A DNA stretch of 33,175 nt from Ardenticatenia bacterium. GTDB lineage: Bacteria > Chloroflexota > Anaerolineae > 4572-78 > NAK82. This document shows positions 8,610 through 17,086 of this stretch, piece by piece. Every line of letters begins with the position of its first letter. The first letter of the stretch is position 1. The translations under genes and the position numbers were made by a program. The notes under the pieces are model-generated. The model was not told the DNA's origin. It was given only the letters and a program-made list of their open reading frames with translations, and did no database searches. The stretch is from positions 1 to 33,175 of the forward strand of contig QEXY01000162.1 of the NCBI GenBank assembly GCA_003130875.1. The letters run 5' to 3'.

Positions 8610-8671
8610 TTCTAGTGTTGGCGTGCAAGCAGCCACATCCTTTTAAGATGGCAAGGTGACGAATAAAAAAG

Positions 8672-10093
8672 ATGGATAATAATAGCATTAATAGCATGCG
8701 CAAGTTCAGCCGCGAATGGAAGGCATCACGCACTCTGCGCCCTGCTATCTGGGCGCATGTGCCCGATGAACAATGGTACGATTGGCGCTGGCAACTCAGC
8801 CATCGTCTCAATACGCTAGAGGAGTTGCAACGCTTGATTCGCTTGACCCCCGAAGAGATAGAGGGCATTGCAGCGCATCGCTTTCGTCTCGACATCACGC
8901 CTTATTTCGCCTCTTTGATCGATCCGGATGATCCGCTCTGTCCTGTGCGCCAGCAAGTGATCCCTAAGGGACGGGAGCTGGCTGCATTCACCGCTATGAC
9001 AGTTGATGCGCTGGCCGAGGATGCCCACTCTCCAGTGCCTGGACTGGTGCATCGCTATCCGGATCGCGTCTTGATGCTGGTGACGACTCATTGTGCGAGC
9101 TATTGTCGTTATTGTACACGCAGCCGCTTGGTGGGCGATTTGCACGCCACCTTCGGTCCTCAAGACTATGAGGCCCAGATCGACTACATCCGGCGCACGC
9201 CTCAGGTGCGTGATGTGCTCCTCTCCGGCGGTGATCCGCTCACGCTCAGCTCGCGAGTGCTGGAGAGCTTGTTGGCTCGCCTGCGGGACATCCCCCACGT
9301 TGAGGTGATTCGCATCGGCACCCGTGTTCCGGTCTTTCTGCCAATGCGCATCGACGACGCGCTTTTGCAAATGATACGCCGTTACCACCCGATCTGGGTA
9401 AACATCCACGTCAATCATCCACGCGAGATCACCCCCGAGCTATGCGCTGCCTGTGAGCGAATGGCCGACGCCGGCATTCCGCTGGGCAATCAGAGTGTGT
9501 TGCTGGCTGGCATCAACGATTCGGTGCACATTCAGCGCCAGCTGGTGCATGAGTTAGTGCAGATGCGTGTGCGTCCTTACTATCTTTATCAGTGCGACCT
9601 AGTGCCGGGGGCCGGGCACTTTCGCACTCCCGTCAGCAAAGGTATCGAAATTATCGAGGGCTTGCGTGGGCACACCTCGGGCTTCGCAGTGCCTCAGTAT
9701 ATGATTGATGTGCCAGGTGGTGGTGGCAAGGTGCCGGTAGGACCCAACTACGTACTCTCGCAATCCCCTGGACGCGTGATCTTGCGCAATTTTGAGGGCT
9801 ACATCGCCACCTACACCGAGCCGCTGGACTATGACCCGACACGCATTCAGCATCTGGAAGCACAGGTGATGCGCCGTCCGGAACCGGGTCAGGAAGGTCT
9901 GGTGAGTCTGTTGGAAGGCCGTCAGATTGCCATCAAGCCGCAGGGGTTCGATGCCCTGCATCGACGAGGACGCACCACAGAGCATCGCCTGAGCGCCAAT
10001 GCGCAAAAGTGGCGGCCCTTTGGAATCGATACGGAGAAGAGACCTGCCAAAGAGCCCGACAGCGAGGAAGCTACCGTCGACAGTTCTGCGTAG
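8672..10093 (+). CDS. kamA: L-lysine 2,3-aminomutase (radical SAM, PLP)
   Basis: This 473-residue enzyme converts L-lysine to L-beta-lysine using a 4Fe-4S cluster, S-adenosylmethionine and pyridoxal phosphate. The cluster motif is Cys141-x3-Cys145-x2-Cys148 (CASYCRYC). The SGGDPL motif follows at 185-190. The PLP lysine is Lys353 in DVPGGGGKVP. Asp309 (QCDL) and Asp346 (ID before PGGGGK) keep the exact spacing to that lysine seen for Asp293 and Asp330 of the clostridial enzyme, which bind the substrate epsilon-amino group. Glutamate 2,3-aminomutases carry other residues there, so lysine is the likely substrate. The C-terminus is about 50 residues longer than the clostridial enzyme and charged. 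An alternative ATG lies at 8696. No acetyltransferase (ablB) or beta-lysine fermentation genes flank it, so the fate of beta-lysine is not shown. Confidence 0.92.
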   Translation: MDNNSINSMRKFSREWKASRTLRPAIWAHVPDEQWYDWRWQLSHRLNTLEELQRLIRLTPEEIEGIAAHRFRLDITPYFASLIDPDDPLCPVRQQVIPKGRELAAFTAMTVDALAEDAHSPVPGLVHRYPDRVLMLVTTHCASYCRYCTRSRLVGDLHATFGPQDYEAQIDYIRRTPQVRDVLLSGGDPLTLSSRVLESLLARLRDIPHVEVIRIGTRVPVFLPMRIDDALLQMIRRYHPIWVNIHVNHPREITPELCAACERMADAGIPLGNQSVLLAGINDSVHIQRQLVHELVQMRVRPYYLYQCDLVPGAGHFRTPVSKGIEIIEGLRGHTSGFAVPQYMIDVPGGGGKVPVGPNYVLSQSPGRVILRNFEGYIATYTEPLDYDPTRIQHLEAQVMRRPEPGQEGLVSLLEGRQIAIKPQGFDALHRRGRTTEHRLSANAQKWRPFGIDTEKRPAKEPDSEEATVDSSA

Positions 10094-10108
10094 GGGATTT
10101 CGTCAGAA

Positions 10109-10132
10109 GCATTGCCGGTTATTCGGCAACGC
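10109..10132 (+). terminator. Hairpin after kamA, possible terminator
   Basis: GCATTGCCG and CGGCAACGC pair at 8 of 9 positions around a GTTATT loop, 16 bases after the kamA stop. A T-tract is lacking, so intrinsic termination is uncertain; it may mark the 3' end of the kamA transcript. Confidence 0.35.
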
Positions 10133-10225
10133 TTCGGTTACATGCGTGATCGGACCGCGAAGGAATGCTCGCCGCTCGTCTATTTGAGATATCGCTGGTA
10201 CGCGACAGCGAAGAGGTCTGTGACA

Positions 10226-12616
10226 ATGCCGATTGCGAGCCGTTTTGCCCCGATCGTGTTTCTGGTCCTGCTGCCGTTGCTGGTCTTCTGGCGGCTAATA
10301 TTTGCCGGCGAGGTGCTCTACTGGGGGGTGCCGCTCACCCAGTTTTACCCCTGGCACACCTTGATCAACCAGGCGCTGGCGGCTGGTCACCTTCCCCTAT
10401 GGACTGACCTATTGGGCAATGGCGCGCCATTGTTGGCCAATCATCAGACCGCTTTCTTCTACCCGCCCAATCTGCTGCTGCGTCTGCTGCCGGTAGAACA
10501 CGCTCTGGGCTACCTGGTGGTGCTTCACATCATCGGTGCCGGTCTGGCAGCCTGGATATGGGGACGCGCGCTGCACCTGGATAACCTGGGATGCAGCGTG
10601 TTGGCCCTCAGCTATGCGCTGGGCGGTTACGTGGTGGGACGCACCCAGTTTATCACCATGGTGGCAGCCTATGCCTGGTTGCCGTTCCTGTTGGCATTGA
10701 CTGAACGTTTGGCAAAGCGACAGAGTGCCCTGGATATTGTGTGGTTGGGCGGCGCCCTTGGTATGCAGTTTCTGGCTGGACACGCGCAGACTTGGTTCTA
10801 TGGTGTGGTGTTGCTCCTCTTGTACGTGATTTATCGTACGCGTCGTGTGCGTCCCCTGTTTATGATGCTCCTTGCAGTCAGCGTGGCACTGGCTTTGGCA
10901 GCTGTGCAGGTGTTGCCTACGGCAGAACTGACGTTATACTCGCAACGTACGAATGGCGTCGACCGAGATCTCGCGATGATGTATTCTTACTGGCCCTGGC
11001 GTCTGCTCACGTTGTTGGCGCCTGATCTGTATGGCAATCCGGCGTTGGGCAATTACGCCGGCTATGCGAATTACTGGGAGGATCATGCCTACATAGGGGT
11101 GTTGCCCTTGCTCCTTGCGCTGCTGGCGATGTTGCGTTGGGGACGTCATCGTTGGATGCAGTTCCGCGGCCAGATGGAGCCGGTAAGCGTCCTGGAGAGA
11201 TGGGATGCTGGTGCCCCACAGCCCTTCTTCGCGGCGCTCGTCGTGGTGGCCATTGTGTTGGCGATGGGCAATCACACTCCAATATATCCGCTCCTCTTTC
11301 AGTATGTGCCAGGCTTTAACTTCTTCCAGGCGCCAGCGCGGCTGATGCTATGGTTTGCCATCGGTGCCAGCACGCTGGCTGGCATCGGTATTCATCGTTT
11401 TCGGCTGAGCTATCGCGTGCAATACGGAGCGCGATTGACGCTCGCCGGCGCCCTGGCGGCATTTGTGGTGGCCTGGGTGGCCGGACGCGGCGGTTTGGCA
11501 TCGTCTCTAGTGTATACCCCTGCCCTGGAGCGGATGGCCATCTTATTGGTATTGGCGTGCGCCGTATTGCTATTGCGCGGACGTGCGTCAAACGATTCTG
11601 ATGCACGTGTGGCCAGGTCTCCCCTGCCGCATCCGGTCTGGCAGGTGCTGGTCGTCATATTGGTCGGAGCCGACCTGGCAATCGCTGCCGCGCCCCTCAC
11701 GCCTACGATCTCAGCCGAACTCTACCGAATGACCAATCCTGTTACGGCGGTGTTAAACTCGAGCGTGCCAGCACGTCTCCACGTGGATGCTGCATATCAG
11801 TACGAGCTCATGTTCAATCGATATTTCACCTTCAAGCGGTTTGGTCGCGCCGATTTGCACTATTGGCAGTCGTTGCGCACTAGCTTGCTCCCCAATCTGA
11901 ATGCGGTGGATGGCATCGCTTGCACCGGCAACAATGACCCTCTGGTTGTGGGACGCTGGCGCAATCTCTTGGAACACCTCCGGGCAGACTCACCATCCAC
12001 AACCGAGCGCTTGCTTCAGCTCATGAATGTGGGGTTCGTGCTGACCAGAAAACCGCTTCCTGGCTGGCAAGCGATGGGCAGTATTCCTCATCTCCATCGA
12101 CTGCCTGCGCCATGGCCGCGTGCCTGGTTAGTGGAACATAGTCAGGTTGTCCATGATGCCCAGCAGGTGCTCGCTCAAGTGATCGAGCCCGGATTTGATC
12201 TGCGTGCGAGCGTCTTGCTGGAATCGCCACTTCCCCTGCCGACCGTGCCCGATTCCCTGGGGGCGATACAAAACGCTACGCTTGCTTCATCGTTCGATCC
12301 TCCATCACTCTCCTTGCACGAGGAGTTCAACCGGCGTACAATACGAGTGACGACAACACGGCCGGCTTATCTGGTGTTGGCTTATACCTACTACCCAGGT
12401 TGGCATGCAACGGTCGATGGTCAGACCGTGACAGTTGCGCGTGCTAATTACGCCTTTATGGCACTCCCGCTCTCAGAGGGTTCCCACGAGGTGGTGTTGC
12501 AATATCGGCCTTCTTCTGTATTATGGGGAGCGTGCATTAGCGGCTTGACCATTTGCATGTTGACGGGGGTCATAGCCTACCAGGCACGCTACGGACAGAA
12601 TTTCGTCTTATCATAG
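10226..12616 (+). CDS. YfhO-family polytopic membrane protein (putative GT-C-type glycosyltransferase)
   Basis: About 796 residues with roughly a dozen hydrophobic helices in the first 480 residues and a soluble C-terminal part followed by a last membrane segment. The early loop (YWGVPLTQFYPWHTL, then GNGAPLLANHQTAFFYPPN) is the signature of YfhO-like proteins (PF09586), a GT-C-like group linked to glycosylation of teichoic acids or other surface polymers. The C-terminal beta-rich region (YPGWHATVDGQ) also fits the family. I chose the ATG at 10226: AAGAGG lies 9 bases upstream and the first membrane helix follows at once. An in-frame TTG at 10112 would add 38 polar residues inside a hairpin. 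It precedes three further membrane-glycosylation genes, but a promoter between them suggests separate control. Donor and acceptor are unknown. Confidence 0.85.
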   Translation: MPIASRFAPIVFLVLLPLLVFWRLIFAGEVLYWGVPLTQFYPWHTLINQALAAGHLPLWTDLLGNGAPLLANHQTAFFYPPNLLLRLLPVEHALGYLVVLHIIGAGLAAWIWGRALHLDNLGCSVLALSYALGGYVVGRTQFITMVAAYAWLPFLLALTERLAKRQSALDIVWLGGALGMQFLAGHAQTWFYGVVLLLLYVIYRTRRVRPLFMMLLAVSVALALAAVQVLPTAELTLYSQRTNGVDRDLAMMYSYWPWRLLTLLAPDLYGNPALGNYAGYANYWEDHAYIGVLPLLLALLAMLRWGRHRWMQFRGQMEPVSVLERWDAGAPQPFFAALVVVAIVLAMGNHTPIYPLLFQYVPGFNFFQAPARLMLWFAIGASTLAGIGIHRFRLSYRVQYGARLTLAGALAAFVVAWVAGRGGLASSLVYTPALERMAILLVLACAVLLLRGRASNDSDARVARSPLPHPVWQVLVVILVGADLAIAAAPLTPTISAELYRMTNPVTAVLNSSVPARLHVDAAYQYELMFNRYFTFKRFGRADLHYWQSLRTSLLPNLNAVDGIACTGNNDPLVVGRWRNLLEHLRADSPSTTERLLQLMNVGFVLTRKPLPGWQAMGSIPHLHRLPAPWPRAWLVEHSQVVHDAQQVLAQVIEPGFDLRASVLLESPLPLPTVPDSLGAIQNATLASSFDPPSLSLHEEFNRRTIRVTTTRPAYLVLAYTYYPGWHATVDGQTVTVARANYAFMALPLSEGSHEVVLQYRPSSVLWGACISGLTICMLTGVIAYQARYGQNFVLS

Positions 12617-12620
12617 AGCT

Positions 12621-12635
12621 CAAGGTGACACCTTG
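12621..12635. repeat. Short perfect hairpin between the YfhO-like and Dpm1-like genes
   Basis: CAAGGT, a GAC loop and ACCTTG form a 6-bp stem four bases after the upstream stop codon. It overlaps the -35 element of the next promoter. No T-run follows, so it could be either a weak terminator or an operator. Confidence 0.35.
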
Positions 12636-12661
12636 GTATTCAGGCGCCGGAACAATACATT
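12633..12661 (+). promoter_or_regulatory. Promoter of the Dpm1-like glycosyltransferase operon
   Basis: TTGGTA, 17 bp, then TACATT. The predicted start near 12668 gives a leader of about 59 nt before the ATG at 12727. Confidence 0.45.
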
Positions 12662-12726
12662 CTGCATAGAGTAGGGAACCTCGTCCATAAGCTTGTCAGC
12701 TCGATAAACCGAGGCATCAAAGTTGC

Positions 12727-13506
12727 ATGGACATAGCCATCATCGTTCCAACATATAATGAACGCGAAAACTTAGAAGCGCTGGTGACCCAGCTGCTGGC
12801 GCTTGATCTAGATGTGGAAATCATTGTAGTGGATGACAATTCGCCTGATGGCACGGGCCAATTGGCTGATGAGCTGGCACGACGTGATGCGCGGATACAC
12901 GTCATCCACCGCACCGGCAAGCTGGGGTTAGGCACCGCCTATATCGCTGGGTTCAAATACGCCCTGGCACGCGGGGCGGAGCGTATCATGACCATGGATG
13001 CCGACTTCTCACATCATCCGCGTTATGTGCCGGCTGTGGTGGCTTTGACCGAACGCTATGACGTCGGAATCGGTTCGCGTTATGTCCCCGGTGGTGGTGT
13101 CAGTGAGACGTGGGGGATGCATCGTCGCTGGCTGAGTCGCGGTGCAAACTTCTTTGCGCGCACGTTGCTCGGGCTCAAGGCACACGATTGCACGGCCGGT
13201 TTTCGCTGTTATCGGCGTGAAGTGCTCCAGAGCCTCGAGCTGGATCGCATCTTCTCGAATGGATATTCCTTTCTCATCGAGCTGATGTTCCGCTGCCAGC
13301 GGTTAGGATATACCTTCGGCGAGACACCTATCCTCTTTGAGAACCGCCGCCAGGGCAGCTCGAAAATCTCGCAGGCGGAGATTTATAAGGCTATGCTGAC
13401 CGTATTGCGTTTGGGAGTCAGCCGGTTGCTTTTTTGGCGCCCTGCCGAGCGGTATGGCAAACGTGCGCCGGGTACGCAGAGCGGATGCCGTTCGCCCATT
13501 GCCTGA
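12727..13506 (+). CDS. Polyprenyl-phosphate mannosyltransferase (Dpm1-like GT2)
   Basis: A 259-residue GT2 enzyme of the dolichyl-phosphate mannose synthase type. The N-terminal IIVPTYNERENL, the nucleotide-binding DDNSPDGT (36-43) and the metal-binding DAD (91-93) are intact, as are GSRYVPGG and HDCTAGFRCYRR further on. It would transfer a sugar, probably mannose from GDP-mannose, onto a polyprenyl phosphate at the inner membrane face. There is no C-terminal membrane anchor, so it is the soluble, Dpm1-like form. The next gene begins 9 bases after its stop and encodes a GT-C-like protein that could use the lipid-linked sugar on the outer face. The exact sugar is inferred from family. Confidence 0.88.
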   Translation: MDIAIIVPTYNERENLEALVTQLLALDLDVEIIVVDDNSPDGTGQLADELARRDARIHVIHRTGKLGLGTAYIAGFKYALARGAERIMTMDADFSHHPRYVPAVVALTERYDVGIGSRYVPGGGVSETWGMHRRWLSRGANFFARTLLGLKAHDCTAGFRCYRREVLQSLELDRIFSNGYSFLIELMFRCQRLGYTFGETPILFENRRQGSSKISQAEIYKAMLTVLRLGVSRLLFWRPAERYGKRAPGTQSGCRSPIA

Positions 13507-13515
13507 GGCTCTCCG

Positions 13516-14754
13516 ATGCGCTCCGCCCGGCCGCTGCGTCTCGCGCCTATATGGTGGACGCTGCTGGTTTTCATCAGTGCGCGACTGATGATCTTGATGG
13601 TCTGGCCTGCGGAGCAGCTGACCCACTACAGCGATTATCACCTTTTCTTCCGACTGGCGGCACTCTCTGAGACAGGGCACTGGCCGTTTATACATTATTG
13701 GTCGGAATATCCTCCACTGTTTCCGCTTTTGCTCAATATCCCCCTCTACTGGCTGAGTGGTGGCGTTTTCAAGAACTATGTCATGCTGTTAGGGATCACA
13801 CTCCTTGCCTGTGAAGCAGGTTGTCTTTATCTCCTCTACTCTCTCGCCCGTGCAGGTTATGGCCAGGCGCGGGCATTGCGTAGGGCTTGGATGTATGCAG
13901 CATTGTATGTGCCCGTCTTTATCTGGTTGGGCACTTTCGAAGCCCTTGTCTCCCTGCTTGTGCTGGGCGGTATATGGGCGTTGCTGCACAAACGTGATGG
14001 CTTGGCTGGCCTGTGCATCGGCCTCGGTGCGATGACCAAGTTGTGGCCTTTGGGCCTGTTGTTGCTCGCCTGGCGCGCAAGAGGATGGCATTCTCTGTGG
14101 AGATCCGGGCTGGTTGCCTTATCGGTTTGCCTGGTCTTCTTGGCGCCGTTGTACGTGCTCAGTCCGGAATTCACGCTCGCTTCGCTGCAAGCACAGGCGA
14201 GCAAGTCGTCCTGGCAGACGGTGTGGGCACTGCTGGATGGTAACTTGAGCAACACAGGCAATTTCGGCCCACTGATCGAACGGTTTTCACCGGAACGTGC
14301 CCTCTCGCCCCTCCACCGTCCTTCCCGCCTCCCCTCCGGACTGACCCTGCTCCCGTTTGCGGCAATCGCCTTGTTCGTATTGACGCGTCCGCCAAGGCAA
14401 CGCGCTGCGCGTGACATACCGATCACCGCCGGACTGCTCTTAGTGCTTTTCTTTCTTTGGTCGAAGGGATGGAGTCCGCAGTGGCAGCTGGTTGCCATCC
14501 CTCTGCTGTTGCTTGCCCTGCCGTGGGAGCGGGCTGTGCTGTTTATTATCGTGCTGGGGCTGATCAACGCACTGGAGTGGCCGGTGATCCTGTCACGCGG
14601 CCTCATCCAATTGTTGCCGATCACCATCGGGCTGCGTACGCTCTTGTTGGTTGTGCTTACGTGGGAATTGTATCGACAGCTGGTATCCCCGCTACATAGA
14701 GCAAAGCCCTTGGTTGTGCAGACGGCCAACATAGAGACCGAGGTGGGAGATTGA
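13516..14754 (+). CDS. GT87-like polytopic membrane glycosyltransferase
   Basis: A 412-residue membrane protein with about ten hydrophobic helices. The first outer loop carries DYHLFF and HYWSEYPPLFPLLL, the acidic/aromatic arrangement seen in the GT87/DUF2029 group of polyprenyl-phosphate-mannose-dependent mannosyltransferases, and AMTKLWPLGLLLLA is typical of the same group. It is expected to move a sugar from a polyprenyl-phosphate carrier onto a glycan or protein outside the membrane. It is tightly packed between the Dpm1-like gene (9-bp gap) and the next membrane protein (4-bp gap), so all three are probably one transcript. No Shine-Dalgarno is obvious; translational coupling is likely. 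Substrate unknown. Confidence 0.78.
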   Translation: MRSARPLRLAPIWWTLLVFISARLMILMVWPAEQLTHYSDYHLFFRLAALSETGHWPFIHYWSEYPPLFPLLLNIPLYWLSGGVFKNYVMLLGITLLACEAGCLYLLYSLARAGYGQARALRRAWMYAALYVPVFIWLGTFEALVSLLVLGGIWALLHKRDGLAGLCIGLGAMTKLWPLGLLLLAWRARGWHSLWRSGLVALSVCLVFLAPLYVLSPEFTLASLQAQASKSSWQTVWALLDGNLSNTGNFGPLIERFSPERALSPLHRPSRLPSGLTLLPFAAIALFVLTRPPRQRAARDIPITAGLLLVLFFLWSKGWSPQWQLVAIPLLLLALPWERAVLFIIVLGLINALEWPVILSRGLIQLLPITIGLRTLLLVVLTWELYRQLVSPLHRAKPLVVQTANIETEVGD

Positions 14755-14758
14755 CGCG

Positions 14759-16276
14759 ATGTCGACCGGTTCAGCTCCTTTGTCGTTGACGCGTGTGCTC
14801 AGCATACTTGTCTTTATCGCCATTTTCACCATGGCCGTGCGCATGCCTGCCGATACTGATACGTGGTGGCATCTGGCGAGTGGACGCTACATTATTGAGC
14901 ACCGCACTATCCCTTCGACCGATCCCTTTTCGCATACCCGTCAAGGAGAACTGTGGATCGATCACGGTTGGTTGGCTCAGCTCTTCTGGTATGCGCTGTA
15001 TGACCTGGGGAGTTGGCAGTTGCTGGCATTGGGTGTAGCCGCTTTGGTGACCTTCGCGTGGTGGTTGATGTGGCGTCAGTGCGAAGGCAACGTCTATGTA
15101 CGTGCCATCGTCGTGATATGGGGTGCCATCACCTCTTCAGTCATCTGGGCAGCCCGCCCTCAGCTGATCTCGTTCTTGCTGGCGGCACTGGTGAGCTATC
15201 TACTGCAACGCTACAAGCGCGGCAACGGTCGATTGTTACCGTGGATGCCGCTGGTGGTGATAGTGTGGGCGAATATGCATGGCGGCTATGCAATTGCTTT
15301 TATCCTGATGGGCTGCTACCTCATAGGAGAGCTGCTCAACCGCCTGACTATGCACCACGAAGATATCATCCTTTCTCCGAGGCAACTGAGGCACTTGGTG
15401 TGGGTGATACTCCTGAGTTTTGGGGTTGTGGTGCTCAATCCCTATACATGGCATATGTGGCTCTATCCCTTTCGCACCGTTGGCATCGGGGTGTTGCGTG
15501 AGTTCATCCAGGAATGGCAGTCACCCGATTTCCACCAAGTGTGGCAGCAGCCGTTCTTGTTGCTGCTCGTGGGAATACTACTGGCTTTGGGACGTGCGGG
15601 TCGCCGTGCCGACTTCAGCGACCTAACTCTACTAGCGGTGTGGACCGTGGCCGCTCTGTTGGCTGGACGCAATATGGCGCTTTTCGCCCTGTTCAGCGCG
15701 CCGGTCGCGACCCGTTATGCCAGTCTAGCGCTCGAACGCCAGCTGGAAGATTGGCGCACATTGCCTCACATGCAACGTCTTCTGAATGCGCTGATGCGTC
15801 CGGTGACATCTGGCCAGTTCCAAACCGTACTGCATGGGACGTTCTTGGTGCTTGTCGCCCTGGCGGCGGCGCTGAAAATTTACCTGGCGTTGCAACCAAC
15901 TGTGCTACAAAAAGCTATGCGGGAGACGTTGCCGGTAGATGCCGTATCAGTCCTACTTGCCCAGAGGCCGGCCGGGGCCTTGTTCAATAGCTACAATTGG
16001 GGTGGCTACTTAATTTTCACTCTCTGGCCGGACTATCTTGTCTTTGTGGACGGTCGCACCGATTTGTATGATGATGCGCTGTTGCGTCAGTACCTGGCGA
16101 TCTCCAGCGCGACTGGAGACTGGCAAGAAGGATTGGCACGTTACAACATTCGCATTGTGCTCGTTGAGGCGGAGAGCGTGTTAGCCCGCTTCCTGCGCCA
16201 TGAGCCCGGCTGGCGGGAGGTGTTTCGCGACCAGGTAGCGACGCTCTTGGTACGCGAAACAGCTGCCGGCGAGTGA
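14759..16276 (+). CDS. Polytopic membrane protein, GT-C-like, function unknown
   Basis: A 505-residue protein with roughly eleven membrane helices and a soluble C-terminal domain of about 110 residues (FNSYNWGGYLIF, then FVDGRTDLYDD). After the first helix it has DTDTWWHLASGRYI, whose paired aspartates recall the catalytic acidic motif in the first outer loop of GT-C enzymes such as the PMT family. Sequences of this kind are common in Chloroflexota and Planctomycetota as uncharacterised proteins. The gene starts 4 bases after the GT87-like stop. The last codons and the TGA lie inside a long perfect hairpin (16260-16291). A glycosyltransferase role is inferred from topology and neighbours only. 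Confidence 0.75.
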   Translation: MSTGSAPLSLTRVLSILVFIAIFTMAVRMPADTDTWWHLASGRYIIEHRTIPSTDPFSHTRQGELWIDHGWLAQLFWYALYDLGSWQLLALGVAALVTFAWWLMWRQCEGNVYVRAIVVIWGAITSSVIWAARPQLISFLLAALVSYLLQRYKRGNGRLLPWMPLVVIVWANMHGGYAIAFILMGCYLIGELLNRLTMHHEDIILSPRQLRHLVWVILLSFGVVVLNPYTWHMWLYPFRTVGIGVLREFIQEWQSPDFHQVWQQPFLLLLVGILLALGRAGRRADFSDLTLLAVWTVAALLAGRNMALFALFSAPVATRYASLALERQLEDWRTLPHMQRLLNALMRPVTSGQFQTVLHGTFLVLVALAAALKIYLALQPTVLQKAMRETLPVDAVSVLLAQRPAGALFNSYNWGGYLIFTLWPDYLVFVDGRTDLYDDALLRQYLAISSATGDWQEGLARYNIRIVLVEAESVLARFLRHEPGWREVFRDQVATLLVRETAAGE

Positions 16277-16291
16277 TTCCGCCGGCAGCTG
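16260..16291. terminator. Perfect 12-bp GC-rich hairpin between convergent genes
   Basis: CAGCTGCCGGCG at 16260-16271 and its exact complement at 16280-16291 flank an 8-base loop that contains the TGA of the membrane protein gene. The dps-like gene converges from the right and ends at 16323. On the minus strand the stem is followed by TTT. Position between convergent genes and stem strength favour a bidirectional terminator, although the T-tract is minimal. Confidence 0.6.
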
Positions 16292-16322
16292 CGCGACGTA
16301 TCCGGTGAGGGCGATCTTCCGC

Positions 16323-16877
16323 TTACGTCAGGAAGCGCGAAACGTGCGGGGAATGCCCTTGCCGCCGCACGCCACCGTGTCCGGAAGGGCCTTCACCCAG
16401 GAACTCAGCGAACCACGATTCGTGCTCGACCTCCTCGTGCAGGATGGCCAATGCCAGATCATAGGTGCGATGGTCCTTTCCGGCTGTCATATTGCAAATT
16501 TCGGTGTAGCCCTTGACGGCGCAACGTTCGGCATTGACCAGCACCTTAAGCATCGCCTGAATGTCGGTCGGATCCTCGGGCAGATAGGCGGGCTTGCAGG
16601 CGGAGATGTCGTGGAACTCGTTCATATTACGCGGCAACTTGCCACCCAGCTCATAGATGCGCGGCACCAGGGCCTCGAAGTGATTGCGGTCCTCAATGCG
16701 CGCATCCTCGGCGATTGCCTTCAGCCCTTCTCCCTGCAGTCCGATCAAGTTGACGCGCAGGATCGTGTAGTAGTAATACGTGGTCAACTCAGCGGAAGCG
16801 TTGCGGATGAGCAGATCCAACAACTTGTCGACATCCACACCAGCCTTTTCTACCATCTCTCTTGCTACCTGTGCCAT
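16323..16877 (-). CDS. Dps-like (DPSL/thioferritin-type) ferritin
   Basis: A 184-residue ferritin-fold protein resembling the Dps-like proteins of Sulfolobus and other thermophiles. Candidate di-iron ligands are Glu30, Glu62, His66, Glu117, Glu149 and His152 within IEDRNHFEAL and HEEVEHESWF. Cys119 and Cys128 (AERCAVKGYTEIC) and Cys94 match the conserved cysteines near the iron site that define the DPSL group. Such shells oxidise and store iron using hydrogen peroxide, protecting DNA. The last 24 residues form a Gly/His-rich tail that ordinary family members lack. A strong AGGAGG precedes the ATG. The perR-like gene lies upstream on the same strand, 209 bases away. That gap is AT-rich on its perR side but shows no convincing promoter or copy of the perR operator. 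Confidence 0.88.
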   Translation of the reverse strand: MAQVAREMVEKAGVDVDKLLDLLIRNASAELTTYYYYTILRVNLIGLQGEGLKAIAEDARIEDRNHFEALVPRIYELGGKLPRNMNEFHDISACKPAYLPEDPTDIQAMLKVLVNAERCAVKGYTEICNMTAGKDHRTYDLALAILHEEVEHESWFAEFLGEGPSGHGGVRRQGHSPHVSRFLT

Positions 16878-17086
16878 TGTGATATCCTCCTGTTCTTCGC
16901 TAAACTAAGACTGAATTCCGTTCCCGAGCGGGCTAACTGAACCCCTCTTGCGAGATACTCATACAACCTGGACATTTTCCTTTGTACGTATCTGGATCAT
17001 GCTGCTGTTTCACCCTCTTTTTTCATCTCTGTAGATGTCCTTTATCAACAGAAAATCATTTGCAAAAGAATTCGAAAAAGAATTTT

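Noticed and set aside
10112-10225. Upstream TTG start extending the YfhO-like protein by 38 residues
   Set aside because: It lies inside the hairpin after kamA, encodes polar sequence unlike the family, and lacks a ribosome binding site, whereas 10226 has one.
16305-16940. Plus-strand frame of 211 codons opposite the Dps-like gene
   Set aside because: It is antisense to a clear ferritin gene with intact motifs and a strong ribosome binding site; no independent support.
16878-17086. PerR box upstream of the Dps-like gene
   Set aside because: The region has AT-rich words and a CATCT/AGATG inverted pair, but nothing resembling the repeat at 17546-17568 and no well-spaced promoter.
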